Shown piece by piece: positions 35,643-49,371 of a stretch of DNA of 64,000 nt. A model generated the notes under the pieces. The model did no database searches, was not told where the DNA came from, and worked only from the letters and a program-made list of their open reading frames with translations. The translations under genes were made by a program, and so were the position numbers. The stretch lies in NCBI GenBank assembly GCA_963855995.1, contig OY979723.1, positions 6,322,176 through 6,386,175 on the forward strand. Reading direction: 5' to 3'. This DNA comes from Muricea muricata (lineage: Eukaryota; Cnidaria; Anthozoa; Malacalcyonacea; Plexauridae). How positions within the stretch are numbered: the first letter of the stretch is position 1; each line of letters opens with the position of its first letter.

Positions 35643-35954
35643 TATCTCAGTATTTACAATGTAAAAAAGCTAAATTGGATTTAGCTTGCGTTGTGTGTAC
35701 GTGTGATAGGTCGGCTCGTTACATTTCGACCACTACACTGTTGTCCTCTACAGGTATTTTACTAATGAAAAAGCGAGCTTATATTGTCTTCTAAGGGGGT
35801 ATTACCACTATTACGTGCGGGTAGACGTGATTTAGCAGTAATTGTGCGAATCAATTCTTAAGATCTTCAGGTAGATTTCTAAAGAATTCGATTTCAACGA
35901 CAATGTTCTTATATGGAATATCTCGTTTAAACTGCATGTCCTTCTTGCTAACAG

Positions 35955-36103
35955 TACACACCTGCTGACGCAGAAAACACACGCAATAAAATCAAATGTT
36001 TTGGGAAGTGGTGAATGGATTGAAAGAAGAAGAGAAAGCACTGTTGTAGAAATTTAGCACTGGTTCACCATGCCTACCTGCGGGAGGATTTGCACACTTG
36101 CAG
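35955..36103 (+). pseudogene. HECT exon remnant, unit 2
   Basis: 149 bp: a one-base loss (AAATGTTTTGGG for AAATGGTTTTGGG) shifts the frame at the WFW motif, and the TAG of unit 1 is also present. Confidence 0.7.
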
Positions 36104-36234
36104 GTAAAGTACATTTCTAAGATTAGCAGTAGGACAAACGATAAAAGACCTTTCTTATAGTAAGGATATTACACAACGTTTCTTGTAGTGTTAGTTCGAA
36201 GCATAATGTTTTATTATTTAATCCTATCCTCTGA

Positions 36235-36892
36235 GTACCACCATTTGCAATCTACCGTGAACCGTGACCAATCAAATGTTCTGTTTTATGTTAATGCGCA
36301 TGACGTTTAGGTCGCCACCAGCCTATACTTAAGGCTTTGTAAGTGGTTGGTTATAACAATAGAATCACAAACAATGATGACTTTTGTTTTAATAGTCCAA
36401 TCACAAAGCCAGATCATTATAGGTTGGTAATTTCCCTTGACATTTAGGCGCGTAAACGTCGTGTTTTGTAATTACACGTTTGCTTGTTTTGCTCTCTTCA
36501 TGTCGTTTTAAATGGATTGAACGACATTTTCAATAGTTCTTCACCATTGTGATAAGTTTTTGTCTTGCCAAGATTAATTATTTTTGTACATCAAAATATC
36601 CTAGTGCAAACTTTATCTATTTGCGTGAGCATATGCTATGAAAAACAACAATTGTCATTACAAAACATGACATTGATTTACCCGCCGAAACGTCAGCGGA
36701 AATAAACCTAAAACAAAGCGTTTATTGGTCACGGTTCACGCTAGATTGCAAAAGGTAGTATGTTTGTATAGTACAATGATTGTAAATATTTGCCGGTGCG
36801 TCAAAAGGACTTGGGAGAGTTTTCAAGCGGAAATAAACGTAAAACAAAGCGTTTGATTGATCACGGTTCACGGTAGATTCCAAAAGGTAGTA
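36235..36892. mobile_element. 660-bp TIR element, unit 2
   Basis: Same element at the same place in the unit; one base shorter in the first right-end copy (GTTTATTGG). Confidence 0.7.
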
Positions 36893-37187
36893 TGTATGCA
36901 TAGTGCAGTGATTGTAAATATTTGTGAATTATTGTGGAAATACTGTAACCAAATCATTGTTGTATTACTGTATCAGGGACCGGTTGTACGAACAGTGAAT
37001 AGCGTTATCCATCGGATAGTGATGTTTTTAAACTTTCTAATCATGCTCAGTAGTGCGAGTTCAATATCGATGCTATCATTTCTCTTTCTGCCGCATCTGG
37101 TGGATAACGCAATCCCCATTTCGTACCACTGTCCCCAGCTTGTTATTATAACTGTGTTGAACATAAGACTCGCTACCAATCTCTGTT

Positions 37188-37253
37188 GCGCCCGAAGCTC
37201 AGTGCGTAGAGCAGCGGTCGAGCAACCCGAGGATGCGAATCCCACTTGGGACA
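37188..37253 (+). repeat. tRNA-derived sequence, unit 2
   Basis: Identical to the unit 1 copy. Confidence 0.55.
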
Positions 37254-37827
37254 AGGAATTTTTCGTTGCTCCCTAGATTCTCAGATTAATAGAAATTTAG
37301 TTTTTCATATCTTTCATCATTGATACGTCTCAAGTTCGGTATTATCCGATACACGTGTTTCGTTCAAAATTTTACTGATAGCGCATTTTACGTTCTTCAG
37401 GGTCTAGGACAAAATTTCACATCAGTCTGAACGTAACAAGGTATGTTAAAAAATTACCAGAAAAATTAAGTATTTACACACCAGAAAAAGCATAGTTACA
37501 TGTGCTAGATGTTTCTCGTGTCTACATTCCAACCGCATCGACATGTTTTAAACCAGCTAAAGATTCCTAAATATAACATTCTTAAAGACTTACGAGATAA
37601 GTTATTGATAGCAATACGGCTGGGCACTGAAGGATTCTCTTTCTCTTAGATTCATTTTCTTGCCCGTTACTTGGTCTACATGTTCAGTAACTCAGTAGCG
37701 ATCACTGAATCAATAATGTCGGTTGTTTTTTTTCGAAAAAGTTAACATTGCTCTCAAAACTTCAAACTTAATTTGCCAGTACAATATTTTAAAAATCTAT
37801 TCTAACTTTACTGACTTTAGAATTATG

Positions 37828-39180
37828 TTAGAATATGTATTTCTTCTTAGTTAAATAATTAACAACACTTTTCTCCGCTGCAAGGCTTTTCAACGTTGCC
37901 ACCTCACACGATTTACGCGAACTCTTGTTCTTGATGACGTCACATCTAACATGCGTATGATAAACATGGAAGAGTCCTGGGTCAATTACTCGAAAGACAT
38001 TATATTTGCTTCTTAAGAACGCCACATACAATTGGACATCTTCGAATCCCCATTGCTTCAGTGCGATGTTGAGTCCTCCTACTGAATTGATATCATCACG
38101 ATGTGCACATATTGCGCCACATCCACTTTTAACCCAGTATCCAAATTCTGGATCAAATGAGCCAAACATGTTTGTTGAATTTGCTCGGAAACCAGAAATC
38201 TTTTCGTTGAAAAATTTGAACAGCACTGGATAATATACTTGTTTTCCAGGAATAGTGTTGTCATGACAACGTTGTAGAAACTCTGCGCTAAAAGTGAAAT
38301 CAACGTCTGCGAAGAATAACAATCTATTGTCTTTGTAGAAATCTACTGCAGCCTGCAAGGCCTGTGCTTTTGCAAACTTTCCTGGTAGATTGAGCCAAGT
38401 AAAGCTTGAATCTTTATACGTCATGTTATATCGTTCAAATGTTTTCTTGTGTTCTGTATATGATGTATTCTGTGGGAAATACACGATAAGAATGTTGATT
38501 TGTTCTTGTTTCTTTAATATATCCTCTTCAATGTTTTTCATAAATTGTTTGAAGGTTGATAATCTTCCAGCTAGTGGTGTAACAATATTGACAATCCTTT
38601 TTTCTGAGGATGTTTTCAATATTCTACTTTGTATCGCACCAAACTTTTGTCTAAATCTTGTGATATGCCTCTCTTTATTTGTGAAAATGTTCATCCTATA
38701 TTGCAGTCCACTGATTGGTTGATCTGAAACATACCCATAATTCAAAGCCAAAAACTGTAAGTCCTCATTGTGAACATTTCTTATTTTATCCATGACCGTC
38801 GGCATTATCATGTCAATCTTTATTTTTTCGTGGGGGAGTAATGGGTTGGCAACATCTTTGTTTATTCTGAAGATTTTGTCAAAAGCGGGGAACATTGTGC
38901 TCAGTTCGACTTTCTGTTCAGAATATTTACGACGTGTGTTTTTTACCTCTGCTATCGTATCGTGTGTTGTCTTAGATATAAAATCTTGAAGAGCATTCAG
39001 TTTGGTTTGGAGTGTTTTACAATCCTGGTTTAAAGCTTGCACTTTCTTTGATAGCAGTTGAACGCGCAGTCTGTGGAGACAGTCTGGGTGTCTTGATAGG
39101 TCAGCTGTCACTACTTTTGTCAAAAGATTATATTCAGTTCGACAAATTTTAGAGTCTTGACTTTCTGTGCTGCTTTCTTC
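37828..39180 (-). CDS. CHPF-like CHGN catalytic exon, unit 2
   Basis: The translation is identical to the unit 1 copy over all 431 residues from the first Met, including the DVD metal site and the GFEDVQ acceptor motif. The flanking acceptor (39181 side) and stop are conserved. It pairs with exon 1 at 45893-46746. Identity at the protein level plus almost no silent change implies a very recent duplication, gene conversion, or an assembly duplicate. Confidence 0.88.
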   Translation of the reverse strand, partial: EESSTESQDSKICRTEYNLLTKVVTADLSRHPDCLHRLRVQLLSKKVQALNQDCKTLQTKLNALQDFISKTTHDTIAEVKNTRRKYSEQKVELSTMFPAFDKIFRINKDVANPLLPHEKIKIDMIMPTVMDKIRNVHNEDLQFLALNYGYVSDQPISGLQYRMNIFTNKERHITRFRQKFGAIQSRILKTSSEKRIVNIVTPLAGRLSTFKQFMKNIEEDILKKQEQINILIVYFPQNTSYTEHKKTFERYNMTYKDSSFTWLNLPGKFAKAQALQAAVDFYKDNRLLFFADVDFTFSAEFLQRCHDNTIPGKQVYYPVLFKFFNEKISGFRANSTNMFGSFDPEFGYWVKSGCGAICAHRDDINSVGGLNIALKQWGFEDVQLYVAFLRSKYNVFRVIDPGLFHVYHTHVRCDVIKNKSSRKSCEVATLKSLAAEKSVVNYLTKKKYIF

Positions 39181-39542
39181 CTGTTTTAAAAGAAAAATAT
39201 TCGAGTTATTCGTGCAGCTAGATTCTTAGAATCTACAATCTAGATCAGAACTGGAATCATTTGAGAAGAAACCTCTGTAATAAGCCTGTTTACACAAATC
39301 CACTACGAAACTCTGGCGGTGGAAAATCATCGGGATTTGCAACTGTTCACACAATATAATTGCTTCAAACTTTCATAAATATAGGGTTACGGTTTCATAT
39401 TTTTAATACGTATATGGTGGAACACAAGGGGGATGTGATTAGTATTGAGCAAGTGAATATTATTGTAGACTTAGTATGGAGTAATTCAGTATTATTGTAG
39501 CATAGCTTATGTTAACAATTTAAAATATTCATCAACTTGAAC

Positions 39543-39771
39543 ATGATCAACCAACACGTTTTAACCGTCAGGGAGAACTTGTATGCATCCGTGTTGAGCG
39601 AAAAAGCTGGTTATAGTAAAAAGCTCATTGAAGATAATATAGATGATACAAAGTCGTTTTGGAAGACTGTGAGCAACATCCTTCTAAATCTTTCTCAACT
39701 ATGATTGATAATGGCTGTGTCCTATATGAGAATTCCGCTGTAGCGGAGTCATTTAATTGGTTTTTTACGGT
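39543..39771 (+). pseudogene. Non-LTR RT linker fragment, unit 2
   Basis: Same fragment with the same frameshift; IND changed to IDD. Confidence 0.65.
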
Positions 39772-41549
39772 GGCCCATAGAGAACATGCTCAGTACAAAT
39801 AGAATTATTGCAGTAACTTCATTTAAACTTGCAGAAATTGTATTATTATTGCACTAATTAAAGTAAAGTTGCTGCAAGTTAAAAAATTGCAGCAAGTTAA
39901 AAGGTTGCTACAAGTTGATAAAAAGTTAAAAAGCTGTTGCAAGTTAAAAAGTTGCTGCAAGTTATATTTGAAAATGCGCAATGAGATTTTGCACCATTTC
40001 GCGAGTTGGTGAATAGCGAAGCCATGAGGCATCCACATGCAAATCGAGAGTTTTATAATTATGCTCTTATTGTGGGAAATTCTACATTTGTCATACAAAG
40101 TACTGTCATGGTTGTAGTAAAAGTGTCAACCAAGCAAATAGGGATACAAATCGAGCTAGCGAACAAGGGGCATGAGGGCATCTACTTAGGGGGATGAAAC
40201 CTTCAACTTCGTCTTTGATTATTTGAACAAATGCACGACCTTCTCAGAGTTTGTTCTCAAAAGGAAAGTGATCAAAGCAAACATTTTAACAGAAAGAGAG
40301 ATTGGAAAAGAATGAAATTACATGAAAAACCTGTTAACCGTATGTATACTGCTTTATAGTGACAACATGAAGCAGATACGTACCTTATCTCAAAGAGATG
40401 TAAAGGAAAATTAATAAGTCGTACAGCCGAATTACTTTATTTTTGTGCTCTTGTTCAGATTATTATTTGGCTAGTATATTTAATGACTTGGTTCTTGATT
40501 CTGAAATTAAAGCAGCCATCAACTGTGTGGAGCAAGAGAAGCCTGAATATTGTCTAGTATACAAATAATGAATGTTTACGGGTGCAATGATAAGAACATT
40601 TTCATGGATTATTTCATACATTCATTTCAATGATTGAAGAATATTTTCATAAGAATGATGGAATGTTCCAATCAACGAAGAGATGCCGAGTACGTATCTG
40701 CTTTTATTTGCTGTCACTATAAAGCAGCATAGATACGTTTAATCAAAATATTAACATTTCATGCAATCAAATTATCTTGGACATTGCTTTGTTAATGGTG
40801 TTTCTTAACTGCTTTCTTTAAAAATTCGTCGCATTTTATGTTTGTTCGTATTGTTACTAGGAGAGTTACTCCTCTTTTAACAACAAGGTCATCCTCTCTT
40901 TTTGTCATAATGCCAATGTTGATTTTGACTTCGGTTGATTTCCCAGGTTTTTCATGTAATTTTATTCTTCTCCCATCTCTCTTTCTGTTAAAATGTTTGC
41001 TTTGATCGCTTTCCTTCCGAGAGCATTTGTTCAAGTAATCAAAGACGGAGTAGAAAGCACACGGGACTGTTGTCACCATCGGCTTCATTCCCCTAAGTAG
41101 ATGCCCTCATGCCCCTTGTTCACTAACCCGATTTGTATCTCTATTTGCTTGGTTGACACTTTTACCACAGCGATGACAGTACTTTGCATGACGAATGTAG
41201 AATTTCCCACAATAAGAGCATCATTATAAAACTCTCGATTTCGCTATTCACCAACTCACGAAATGGTGCAAAAACTCATTGCACATTTTCAAATATAACT
41301 TGCAGCAACTTTTTATCTTGCAGCAACTTTTTTTTAAACTTGCAGCAACTTTTTAACTTGCAGCAACTTTTTAACTTACAGCAATTTTTTAAATTGTTGC
41401 AACCTTTTAACATGCTGCAACTTTTTAACTTGCAGCGACTTTTTAACTTTCTGCAACTTTGCTTCAACTACTGCAATAATAATATAATTTCTGCAAGTTT
41501 AAATGAAGTTACTGCAATAATTCTATTTGCAGCATGTCCTCTATGGGCC
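39772..41549. mobile_element. 1.8-kb foldback, unit 2
   Basis: Same element; the right minisatellite has lost one repeat unit compared with unit 1 (about 18 bp). Confidence 0.8.
40792..41088 (-). CDS. Conserved ORF inside the foldback, unit 2
   Basis: Same translation as unit 1. Confidence 0.38.
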   Translation of the reverse strand: MKPMVTTVPCAFYSVFDYLNKCSRKESDQSKHFNRKRDGRRIKLHEKPGKSTEVKINIGIMTKREDDLVVKRGVTLLVTIRTNIKCDEFLKKAVKKHH

Positions 41550-42733
41550 ATCGTAGTTTTTCGCTCTTATTACACGAGCTAAAGCGAGAGTCATAATTAA
41601 TAATTTCGGTCTGTAATTCGTTGCTAGCTTGATGAATGTTATGACGTACCGAAGATAAATTTTGGAATGTAAACAATAAAATAAAATATTCTGGGGCACG
41701 TTTCTTCCATCTATGGAAGTTGGGGACACGTTTGTGCCATATATTGTAGTCTCGTTTCCTCTGGCTTCGAAATTTCGAACGATTTTATTATCAGATGATC
41801 CTACCCTCTCATTATTCATGATTATTGTTACTAAATTATTTTTCCTTGTGCGCGTTTGAAGGCTTGGGTTCTAGTGTAAATAAACATGGCGGTTTCAAAG
41901 GTAGTGATTTACAAAATTCGCGCTAAAACTTTACATATTTTTTGAATAAAGGCAATTGTGAGGGATGTATTTTTTAAGTACTTACAAGCAAGATATCGAA
42001 CAATTCTGATCAGTGCATTCAGGTCATATACGAGGTAAATAGATCTAACTTAAACACCACAATAGACGAACCGATTTGGTCCTAGTGTGGACTGTGAAGT
42101 GAACTGGAACGATAAGTCAGGGGGGAAATTGAAGCCAATTTAAGTCAGTTTTCTCAGTTTTTAGATGAAATATTTAACGTCAAAAATTGGAAATAAAAGC
42201 TATAAAAAAATTTTATTTGGTGTAAAAATTTTGCAACTTCAGGCGAAAGAAAAACAGGGAAATTGGCTGAATTCAGCAAAATTGCACTTGTTTTCGTATT
42301 TTTTAAGCATTTCGTTTTTGTCTAAAGTTTTGAATTTTTCATATTAAATGTAACTTTTTAATAGCTTTAATTTGATGTACGGTCTGATCTTTGGCGTTAA
42401 AAAGTATTTTGTCACAAAACTCAGAAAAACTAACTTGGCTTCACCCATTGACTGAACTTTTATATTGAGTTGGCATTGAAGTTGTACTACAGTTCACTGA
42501 TGCCACCCACTGAGCTATGGTGTTGCTAGAGAACCTGCTTGTGGATAAAAAGTGACGCCAAAAAAATGGCGGATTTTTGGTCCTTGCTGATGCCATCTCC
42601 ATGACAACTGGTCCACTATTCTCATGCGAATTACCACAGACCAACTGCGATCCTAATGATTTCACAGACGCTTTCCCCTCCCGAAAACAAGTATAAATTG
42701 TACTTTTCAAAAAACAAATTTGCAATTCAACAA

Positions 42734-42898
42734 ATGGGTCAATTTTGTCTGGTGTATGGATGCCGTCGAAGAAAGACAAGAGAAAATGTTTCTTCTCACT
42801 GTGTTATAAAGTTTATCTGGATGGAAATTTGTCGTAAATATAAAGCCGTAAAACATGTATGTTTTACTATGTCTTATTTTAAAAATGTTTTTCCATAG
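42734..42898 (+). CDS. THAP-type N-terminal exon, unit 2
   Basis: Same start; SSHCVIKF instead of SSPCVIKF, nearer to the THAP pattern. Confidence 0.45.
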   Translation: MGQFCLVYGCRRRKTRENVSSHCVIKFIWMEICRKYKAVKHVCFTMSYFKNVFP

Positions 42899-43734
42899 TT
42901 TTATGCAGATACTTTAAACCAGTTTTACTATAAGTTAATAGCTGTTGAACTGGGTAAAGTGCAGTTTGTATAGGGAATTGCACGGTACTACAAGAAATAT
43001 TCAAAGTCGCTATAAAAGTAACACTGCACATCATGTATTACACAACTGTAAACTGCACCCATGGAGTAGTCTGTTTCTTGCTGGAATTAAAGATGTCGTA
43101 ATACAAATTTGCCTTATTCTATCTGGTTGAATGTCTGCACCCATATCATTATTGATTTCAAAGTGAATAATGGCAAGACATCCAGAAATTGACCACATAT
43201 CAGAGTGAAACTGGGTTAAAATGCAGAGGCTACAATCTTACTATATTCTCAGCTTTGTGATTAAGAAAAGTTTCATATATACCTGCCAGCTCTATTTATA
43301 AGGCACACCAAGTCGATGGTTAAATCCTGCTGTAGTTAGATGTAAAGATCGAGCAAAACATATAAGGATGCTTTAGCATACATGCATGCAATTTTGCCTA
43401 TTGTACACCAAAGTCTGCTAAAACCAATAAGTTGTCCTTAGTAAAGTTGTTTGCCTACAAACTGACTGTCTGTAATTATCAGAATATGTAATACAAAATC
43501 TTTAGGCCAAAAAAATAATTATGAGTGTGCAAAGTTGGGGTGAGGGAAATCTAAACCAAGTTTCCAGACCTTTCTATGAGTTATCGTGAGGGAGGGGGGG
43601 GGGCATAATTTTCAATTTACTGATATAATTTCCTTGAGGGAATATGGAGCTTTTCAGCAAATACCTAACGCAGTTTGCTGCTAATAGTACATGAAATGTT
43701 TGCCTTTATTATTGAATATTTTTTTTATATTCAG

Positions 43735-43914
43735 GTAGGAAAGAATAAGATAGAGGTATTGACAGGGGATGAACAAAAATGCATGTCTCATGGTCCTGTG
43801 CAAATAGTATTAACAAACCAAGACAATTTTAGTGATGAAGCATCAAGTTTGTGGGAGGTTATTAGAGAGACATCTGACACAACGGAGAAATGTTATTTAT
43901 TTGTTATATATTAA
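43735..43914 (+). CDS. Probable last exon of the THAP-transposon gene, unit 2
   Basis: Same 60-codon frame; IEVLTG and SDTTEK differ from unit 1. Confidence 0.45.
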   Translation, partial: VGKNKIEVLTGDEQKCMSHGPVQIVLTNQDNFSDEASSLWEVIRETSDTTEKCYLFVIY

Positions 43915-44412
43915 AAATATGCAATAGTTAATAATTACTTTTGAATATGAATAATATATGTTTTAAATATGAAAGTGTAATAAAATTCATGAACTGTAGT
44001 TTGCAACTTCTTTTTCAACCAAATTGGTGATGATCAATGGAACATGGATCTAAAAAGATACTGAGAAGCTACAAGAAAATTTTACACTCAAAGGAAAGAT
44101 AATTATGCATGCATGCATGCATGTACATGAAACACACAACATTGCCATGCTGGGTTTTAGCAAGGCCAATGGGGATTGATAAAACACAATATATACGGTA
44201 ATTTAGTAAAGGTATTTTAGGCCCACCTATGAATGATGAAATAAGAGGAAAATGAGAATGAGATTCTGAAAGCAACCATTAAAAAGTTAAACCAGCAATT
44301 GCATACCCATTCTTAGATATTCACTCCAAGTATTGGTATGTATAAACTGTGCCAGTTTGATTGGATAAGGATGTTCCTACTTAGTTATAAAACAAGTCGA
44401 AGTATATCTAAC

Positions 44413-44778
44413 TTTATATAACAATACGTGTTCATTCTGCATTTTCATTGGTCCCGAGCTGTGTGTTATTAAAGTACACACGCACGGATGACGTCAACTG
44501 ATGGCGTGATCTAATTTAGCTAATTTATTTCGCGGGTCTTTGCATGATTTTTGTCAACTTTATTATAATATAAAACAAATAGATTTCATTTTTTTGTGCG
44601 TCTGTACTGTAATAGATCACAGATGACGCCATAGCGTGTGAAGAACAAAAAGTCACGCACTCGACTGCGTCTCGTGCGTACTTCTTTGTTCTTCACACGC
44701 TATGACGTCATCTGTGATCTATTACAGTACAGACATAGAATAAGAACAGACGTACACAAAAATGAAATCTATTTGTTA
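44413..44778. repeat. 366-bp segment with long palindrome, unit 2
   Basis: Same length and boundaries as in unit 1. Confidence 0.75.
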
Positions 44779-45892
44779 AATAGTAAACACCCCAAAGTAC
44801 AAGTCTTCACAGTAATTGTACTTAGTAGCTGGTCTAAATAATTCAAAACACAATTTATACAGTAAAAAAGTGACTACTTGAAAAATGATGACTTGAAAGA
44901 TATTAGACGAGAAAAAGCATGCAGACATCGGTAAAATTAGTATACACTATACAGAAAGCCGGCAAGATCCAGTGTTTCAGTCATGGTATTAGTGTCTGTA
45001 CAGAATTGGAATTTAGAAAACTTACATCTGGTTTTTGAATAAGATCTAGGTGTCTATACCATAACACCAATGTCATAATAGTCTCAGATGTAAAAGAAAA
45101 TATTAAAAACATGACAAAACACGTACCTTCAATATGACATGAAAACTTGAAGATGCCAAAAAACAATCTTGCTCGTAAATTTTACTCGCAAACTTCTTGT
45201 CGTGTAAATGATTTATTGATCTATAACTTGGTTTTTTTACAGGAAATGGTTTATCACTTATAAAATTTTTGAAAAGAACAACGCTAAAGTGCTAAACCAG
45301 CTTCGTTAAAACAAAAACTTGAAAAAAGCTAATATTTTTTATAGACAAAACCAGGGGGGGTGAAAATAGTAGCGGGCTCATAAACGAGCCTGGTCTGTGG
45401 TAATTCGCATGAGAATAGTGGACCAGTTGTCATGGAGATGGCATCAGCAAGGACCAAAGTCGGCCATTTTTTTGGCTTCACTTGCTTAACTGAAGGAAGA
45501 TGAGAGCAAGTTCTCCAGTAATATTATTATAGCTCAGTGATGCCGCCTCTGTTCTTTTATAACTCTATGGCTATAATACAAAGGCGCCATCTTGATGACG
45601 TCAACACCTTGCATAAATTATTTTGATAAACGCTTATTTAGCTAGAGTAGTTTTATTTTTGTTGGCAAATTCCTTTGTATTCACCTGGGGTGACTTTAGC
45701 TGATGATGATGATGTTAGAAATATGACTCACTCTTATCTTATTTTAATTCGTACTATGGGTTTCATAAAACTCAGAGTACGTTTTATACAATTGATAGTT
45801 CTCATTACTTGTCCCCAAAGATAAGATGATATTAAGAACACTTTTAGTCGCTCTAAGGTCGCTGTTTCTGTTTGGGAAATATTATATTTTAC

Positions 45893-46746
45893 TTGTCAGT
45901 GTGGTACATATATATACGTGGGTCATTAAGAATTATTAGGTCGAAACAATGTGAAATAGCTACCTCAAAGTCATGAATCCAAGAAATTGAAAAACTCTTT
46001 TGTAAGCACTGCGAGAGAGCACGTCCTTGATTCATGCACGATTCTGTTAAACTTGATATCCTTTGGAGAAGAGGTCTGCTCAATATCATTCCGGGCTGAA
46101 TTACATGAACAATATCCATGCTTGATTTCTGATATTCCACTCTTTGTGCGAGAGAATCGAGCAGTTCAGCCCGATTAAGTTCGTGTCCATAATCGTTAAC
46201 CTCGGATTTCTTAGGTACTTGTGGCAGAAACACAAACTCGTTTGAGTACTGTAATTTTTTTAAAAACGTCAACTTGTCAATATTGACAAAGTAGTTGCTT
46301 TCAGTGAACAAAAACCAGTTGAATTTGTTGCCGTACTGTTGACTAACATGGACTAACATTCGCAAATACGCCACGTTGTTTGGTTCTGTTGTGTTTACGC
46401 CGTCTAGGTATGCCACTTGTCTAGAATGCAACGAAATGGTTTTTTTGGTCGTAAATAATGCGAGTTTGATATTTGTTTCTTGATGAAAGTCGTTGTAGAT
46501 AATATCTGCGTTCTTTTCATCTTCCTTTGTATTAACGAGCACTCCGACTAACAGCAACGCCGAGTTTCTTTCGACTTCATGCTCTAGTGTTCGTGGCCTT
46601 TCTAGATTCCCACCAACCAAGTATCCATCTTGTCGACATGTAAAGATGTGTCGAAAAATTCTTGCTTTTGTATTTATCCAGCATCCTAGAACTAATGCTA
46701 AGAGAAATCTAGAAATGTAAAGTAAACTTTTTCGATTTCTTTTCAT
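45893..46746 (-). CDS. Fringe-like N-terminal exon of CHPF-like gene, unit 2
   Basis: Start MKRNRKSLLYISRFLLALVL; Arg within the membrane segment (T to R compared with unit 1) is unusual for an anchor. Domain and donor are as in unit 1. The sequence 5' of the ATG is different from unit 1: AAGCTCAAGTCATC, the type found next to the inverted plus-strand fragments. So this exon has another upstream region and probably another promoter. The TESN site replaces DxD here too. Confidence 0.78.
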
Positions 46747-46860
46747 GATGACTTGAGCTTCTAGCGACCCCTCTGTAGAAAATTGTAAAGAATAACATTG
46801 TATTAATGATCATCTTTGATTGTATTATGTTCATCTTTGATTAGGTAAATATATAGCCCA

Positions 46861-47322
<462 letters not shown>

Positions 47323-47573
47323 TATACTGTGCTGCATATTTTACATATGGAGAATGATTTATAATAATAATAAAAGCGGGCTGGGGCTCTACCGTAGATA
47401 ATTAGCGGTGGATGTGAGGTGTTAAATATAGCTCTCTAGACAATAAAGGAAGCACGTCCTGGGGAAAGGCATAGTACAAAACAAGGACTGGACTTGTGGA
47501 CTCGTGGACCCGTGGACTGATTTTTTTCTAAATTTTACTAAAATGAAAAAAAGCATCGTGGCATTGAATATGA

Positions 47574-47773
47574 ACTAACAGCAACGCCGAGTTCCTTTCG
47601 ACTTCATGCCCTTGTGTTCGTGGCCTCTCTAGATTCCCCCCAACTAAGTATCCATCTTGTCGACATGTAAAGATGTGTCGAAAAATTCTTGCTTTTGTAT
47701 TTATCCAGCATCCTAGAACTAATGCTAAGAGAAATGTAGAAATGAAAAGTAAATTTTTTCGATTTCTCTTCGT
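47574..47773 (-). pseudogene. Truncated exon-1 copy, unit 2
   Basis: Covers the anchor to the ERNSALL segment and then breaks off. The start codon is ACG instead of ATG (47773-47771). Its upstream flank (GACTTCGCTGTTGGTGTAAA) is the same as that of the unit 1 full exon. Confidence 0.75.
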
Positions 47774-48000
47774 GGTGACTCTAGCTTTTGCGACTTCGCT
47801 GTTGGTGTAAATATATGTTCAAAAAATTGTATAGAATAGTAGTGCAATAATAAGTGCTTGGTTATTGTGCTCATCATAAAAAAGATCTTTTATATTTGTC
47901 CCAAGGGCGTCTTTCCTTTAATGACTAGAAAGCTATATTTAACATGCAGTTGCATCTCCCGGTCTAATTATCTATTCATAGATTCATTCATACACTTTGA

Positions 48001-48350
48001 GACCCCGTTCACACGATACCGGCAGAGTTTGAAAACGGTATGAAATTCTTACGTTTAGGGGTTGCGTTCACACGATGCCGGTATGAAATTGTGTAAAACC
48101 GTAACGCTAACCGTAAGAGTTTGAAAACGGTATACGTACCGTAAGACTTTGAAAACGGAACGAAATTCAACCGTCAGACTACCGTGTGAACGCCTAACCG
48201 TAAGAGTTTTATTTCGGTTATGCAAAACATTTTAGCGTGCGAATTTCAATAATGAAATGAACAAAAGTTGTAACAAGTATAACTCTACCGGTACCGTGTG
48301 AACAGTTGAAAACGTAATGATTTTTAGACCGGTATCGTGTGAACGGGGTC
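48001..48350. mobile_element. 350-bp MITE, unit 2/3 junction
   Basis: Same insertion site and TGA flanks; a few substitutions. Confidence 0.85.
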
Positions 48351-48632
48351 TGAGTGGAGTTCATTATTATATATCCGTTACAGAAAGCACATTAAATTAC
48401 TTTTTAACGGGTACATTGTAAACATAGATTTTAAAAAAGTAACACTAGCATGTATTGCAAAATTTAAATTTCTTTGTTTTGGTTGTAAACAAAATCAATT
48501 CAGTGTGTATACTACATTCAGTGGGCATATGCTAATCTATCTATTTATCTAATCAAAGTGAGCATAACAGCCAAGCAGTCATTAATACGATGTTATTCTT
48601 TACAATTTTCTAAAAAAGAAGCTCAAGTCATC

Positions 48633-48776
48633 ATGAAGAGAAATCGAAAAAGTTCGCTTTTCATTTCTACATTTCTCATAGCATTAGTTCCAGGATGCTG
48701 GATAAAGACAAAAGCAGGAATTGATCGACACATCTTTGGATGGAAAACTAGAAAGACCGCGAACACGGCTCCTATC
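48633..48776 (+). pseudogene. Inverted exon-1 fragment, unit 3
   Basis: As unit 2 but starting MKRNRKSS and with GWKTRK in place of GGKTRK. Confidence 0.7.
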
Positions 48777-49088
48777 TACCTCAGTATTTACAATGTAAAA
48801 AAGCTAAATTGGATTTAGCTTGCGTTGTGTGTACGTGTGATAGGTCGGCTCGTTACATTTCGACCACTGCACTGTTGTCTTCTACAGGTATTTGACTAAT
48901 GAAAAAGCGAGCTTATATTGTCTTCTAAGGGGGTATTACCACTATTACGTGCGGGTAGACGTGATTTAGCAGTAATTGTGCGAATCAATTCTTGGGATCT
49001 TCAGGTAGATTTCTAAAGAATTCGATTTCAACGACAATGTTCTTATATGGAATATCTCGTTTAAACTGCATGTCCTTCTTGCTAACAG

Positions 49089-49238
49089 TACACACCTGCT
49101 GACGCCGAAAACACACGCAATAAAATCAAATGGTTTTGGGAAGTGGTGAATGGATTGAAAGAAGAAGAGAAAGCACTGCTGTAGAAATTTAGCACTGGTT
49201 CACCATGCCTACCTGCGGGAGGATTTGCACACTTGCAG
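49089..49238 (+). pseudogene. HECT exon remnant, unit 3
   Basis: 150 bp, frame length kept; TAG present as in units 1 and 2; NEI changed to NKI before the WFW motif. Confidence 0.7.
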
Positions 49239-49371
49239 GTAAAGTACATCTCTAAGATTAGCAGTAGGACAAACGATAAAAGACCTTTCTTATTGTAAGG
49301 ATATTACACAACGTTTCTTGTAGTGTTAGTTCGAAGCATAAGAATGTTTTATTATTCAGTCCTACCCTCTG

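Larger units (their letters stand above)
42508..45539. mobile_element. 3.0-kb THAP-encoding transposon, unit 2
   Basis: Target duplications ATGCCACC / ATGCCGCC. Same content as unit 1 with scattered substitutions (more here than in the 24.6-29 kb tract). Confidence 0.65.
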
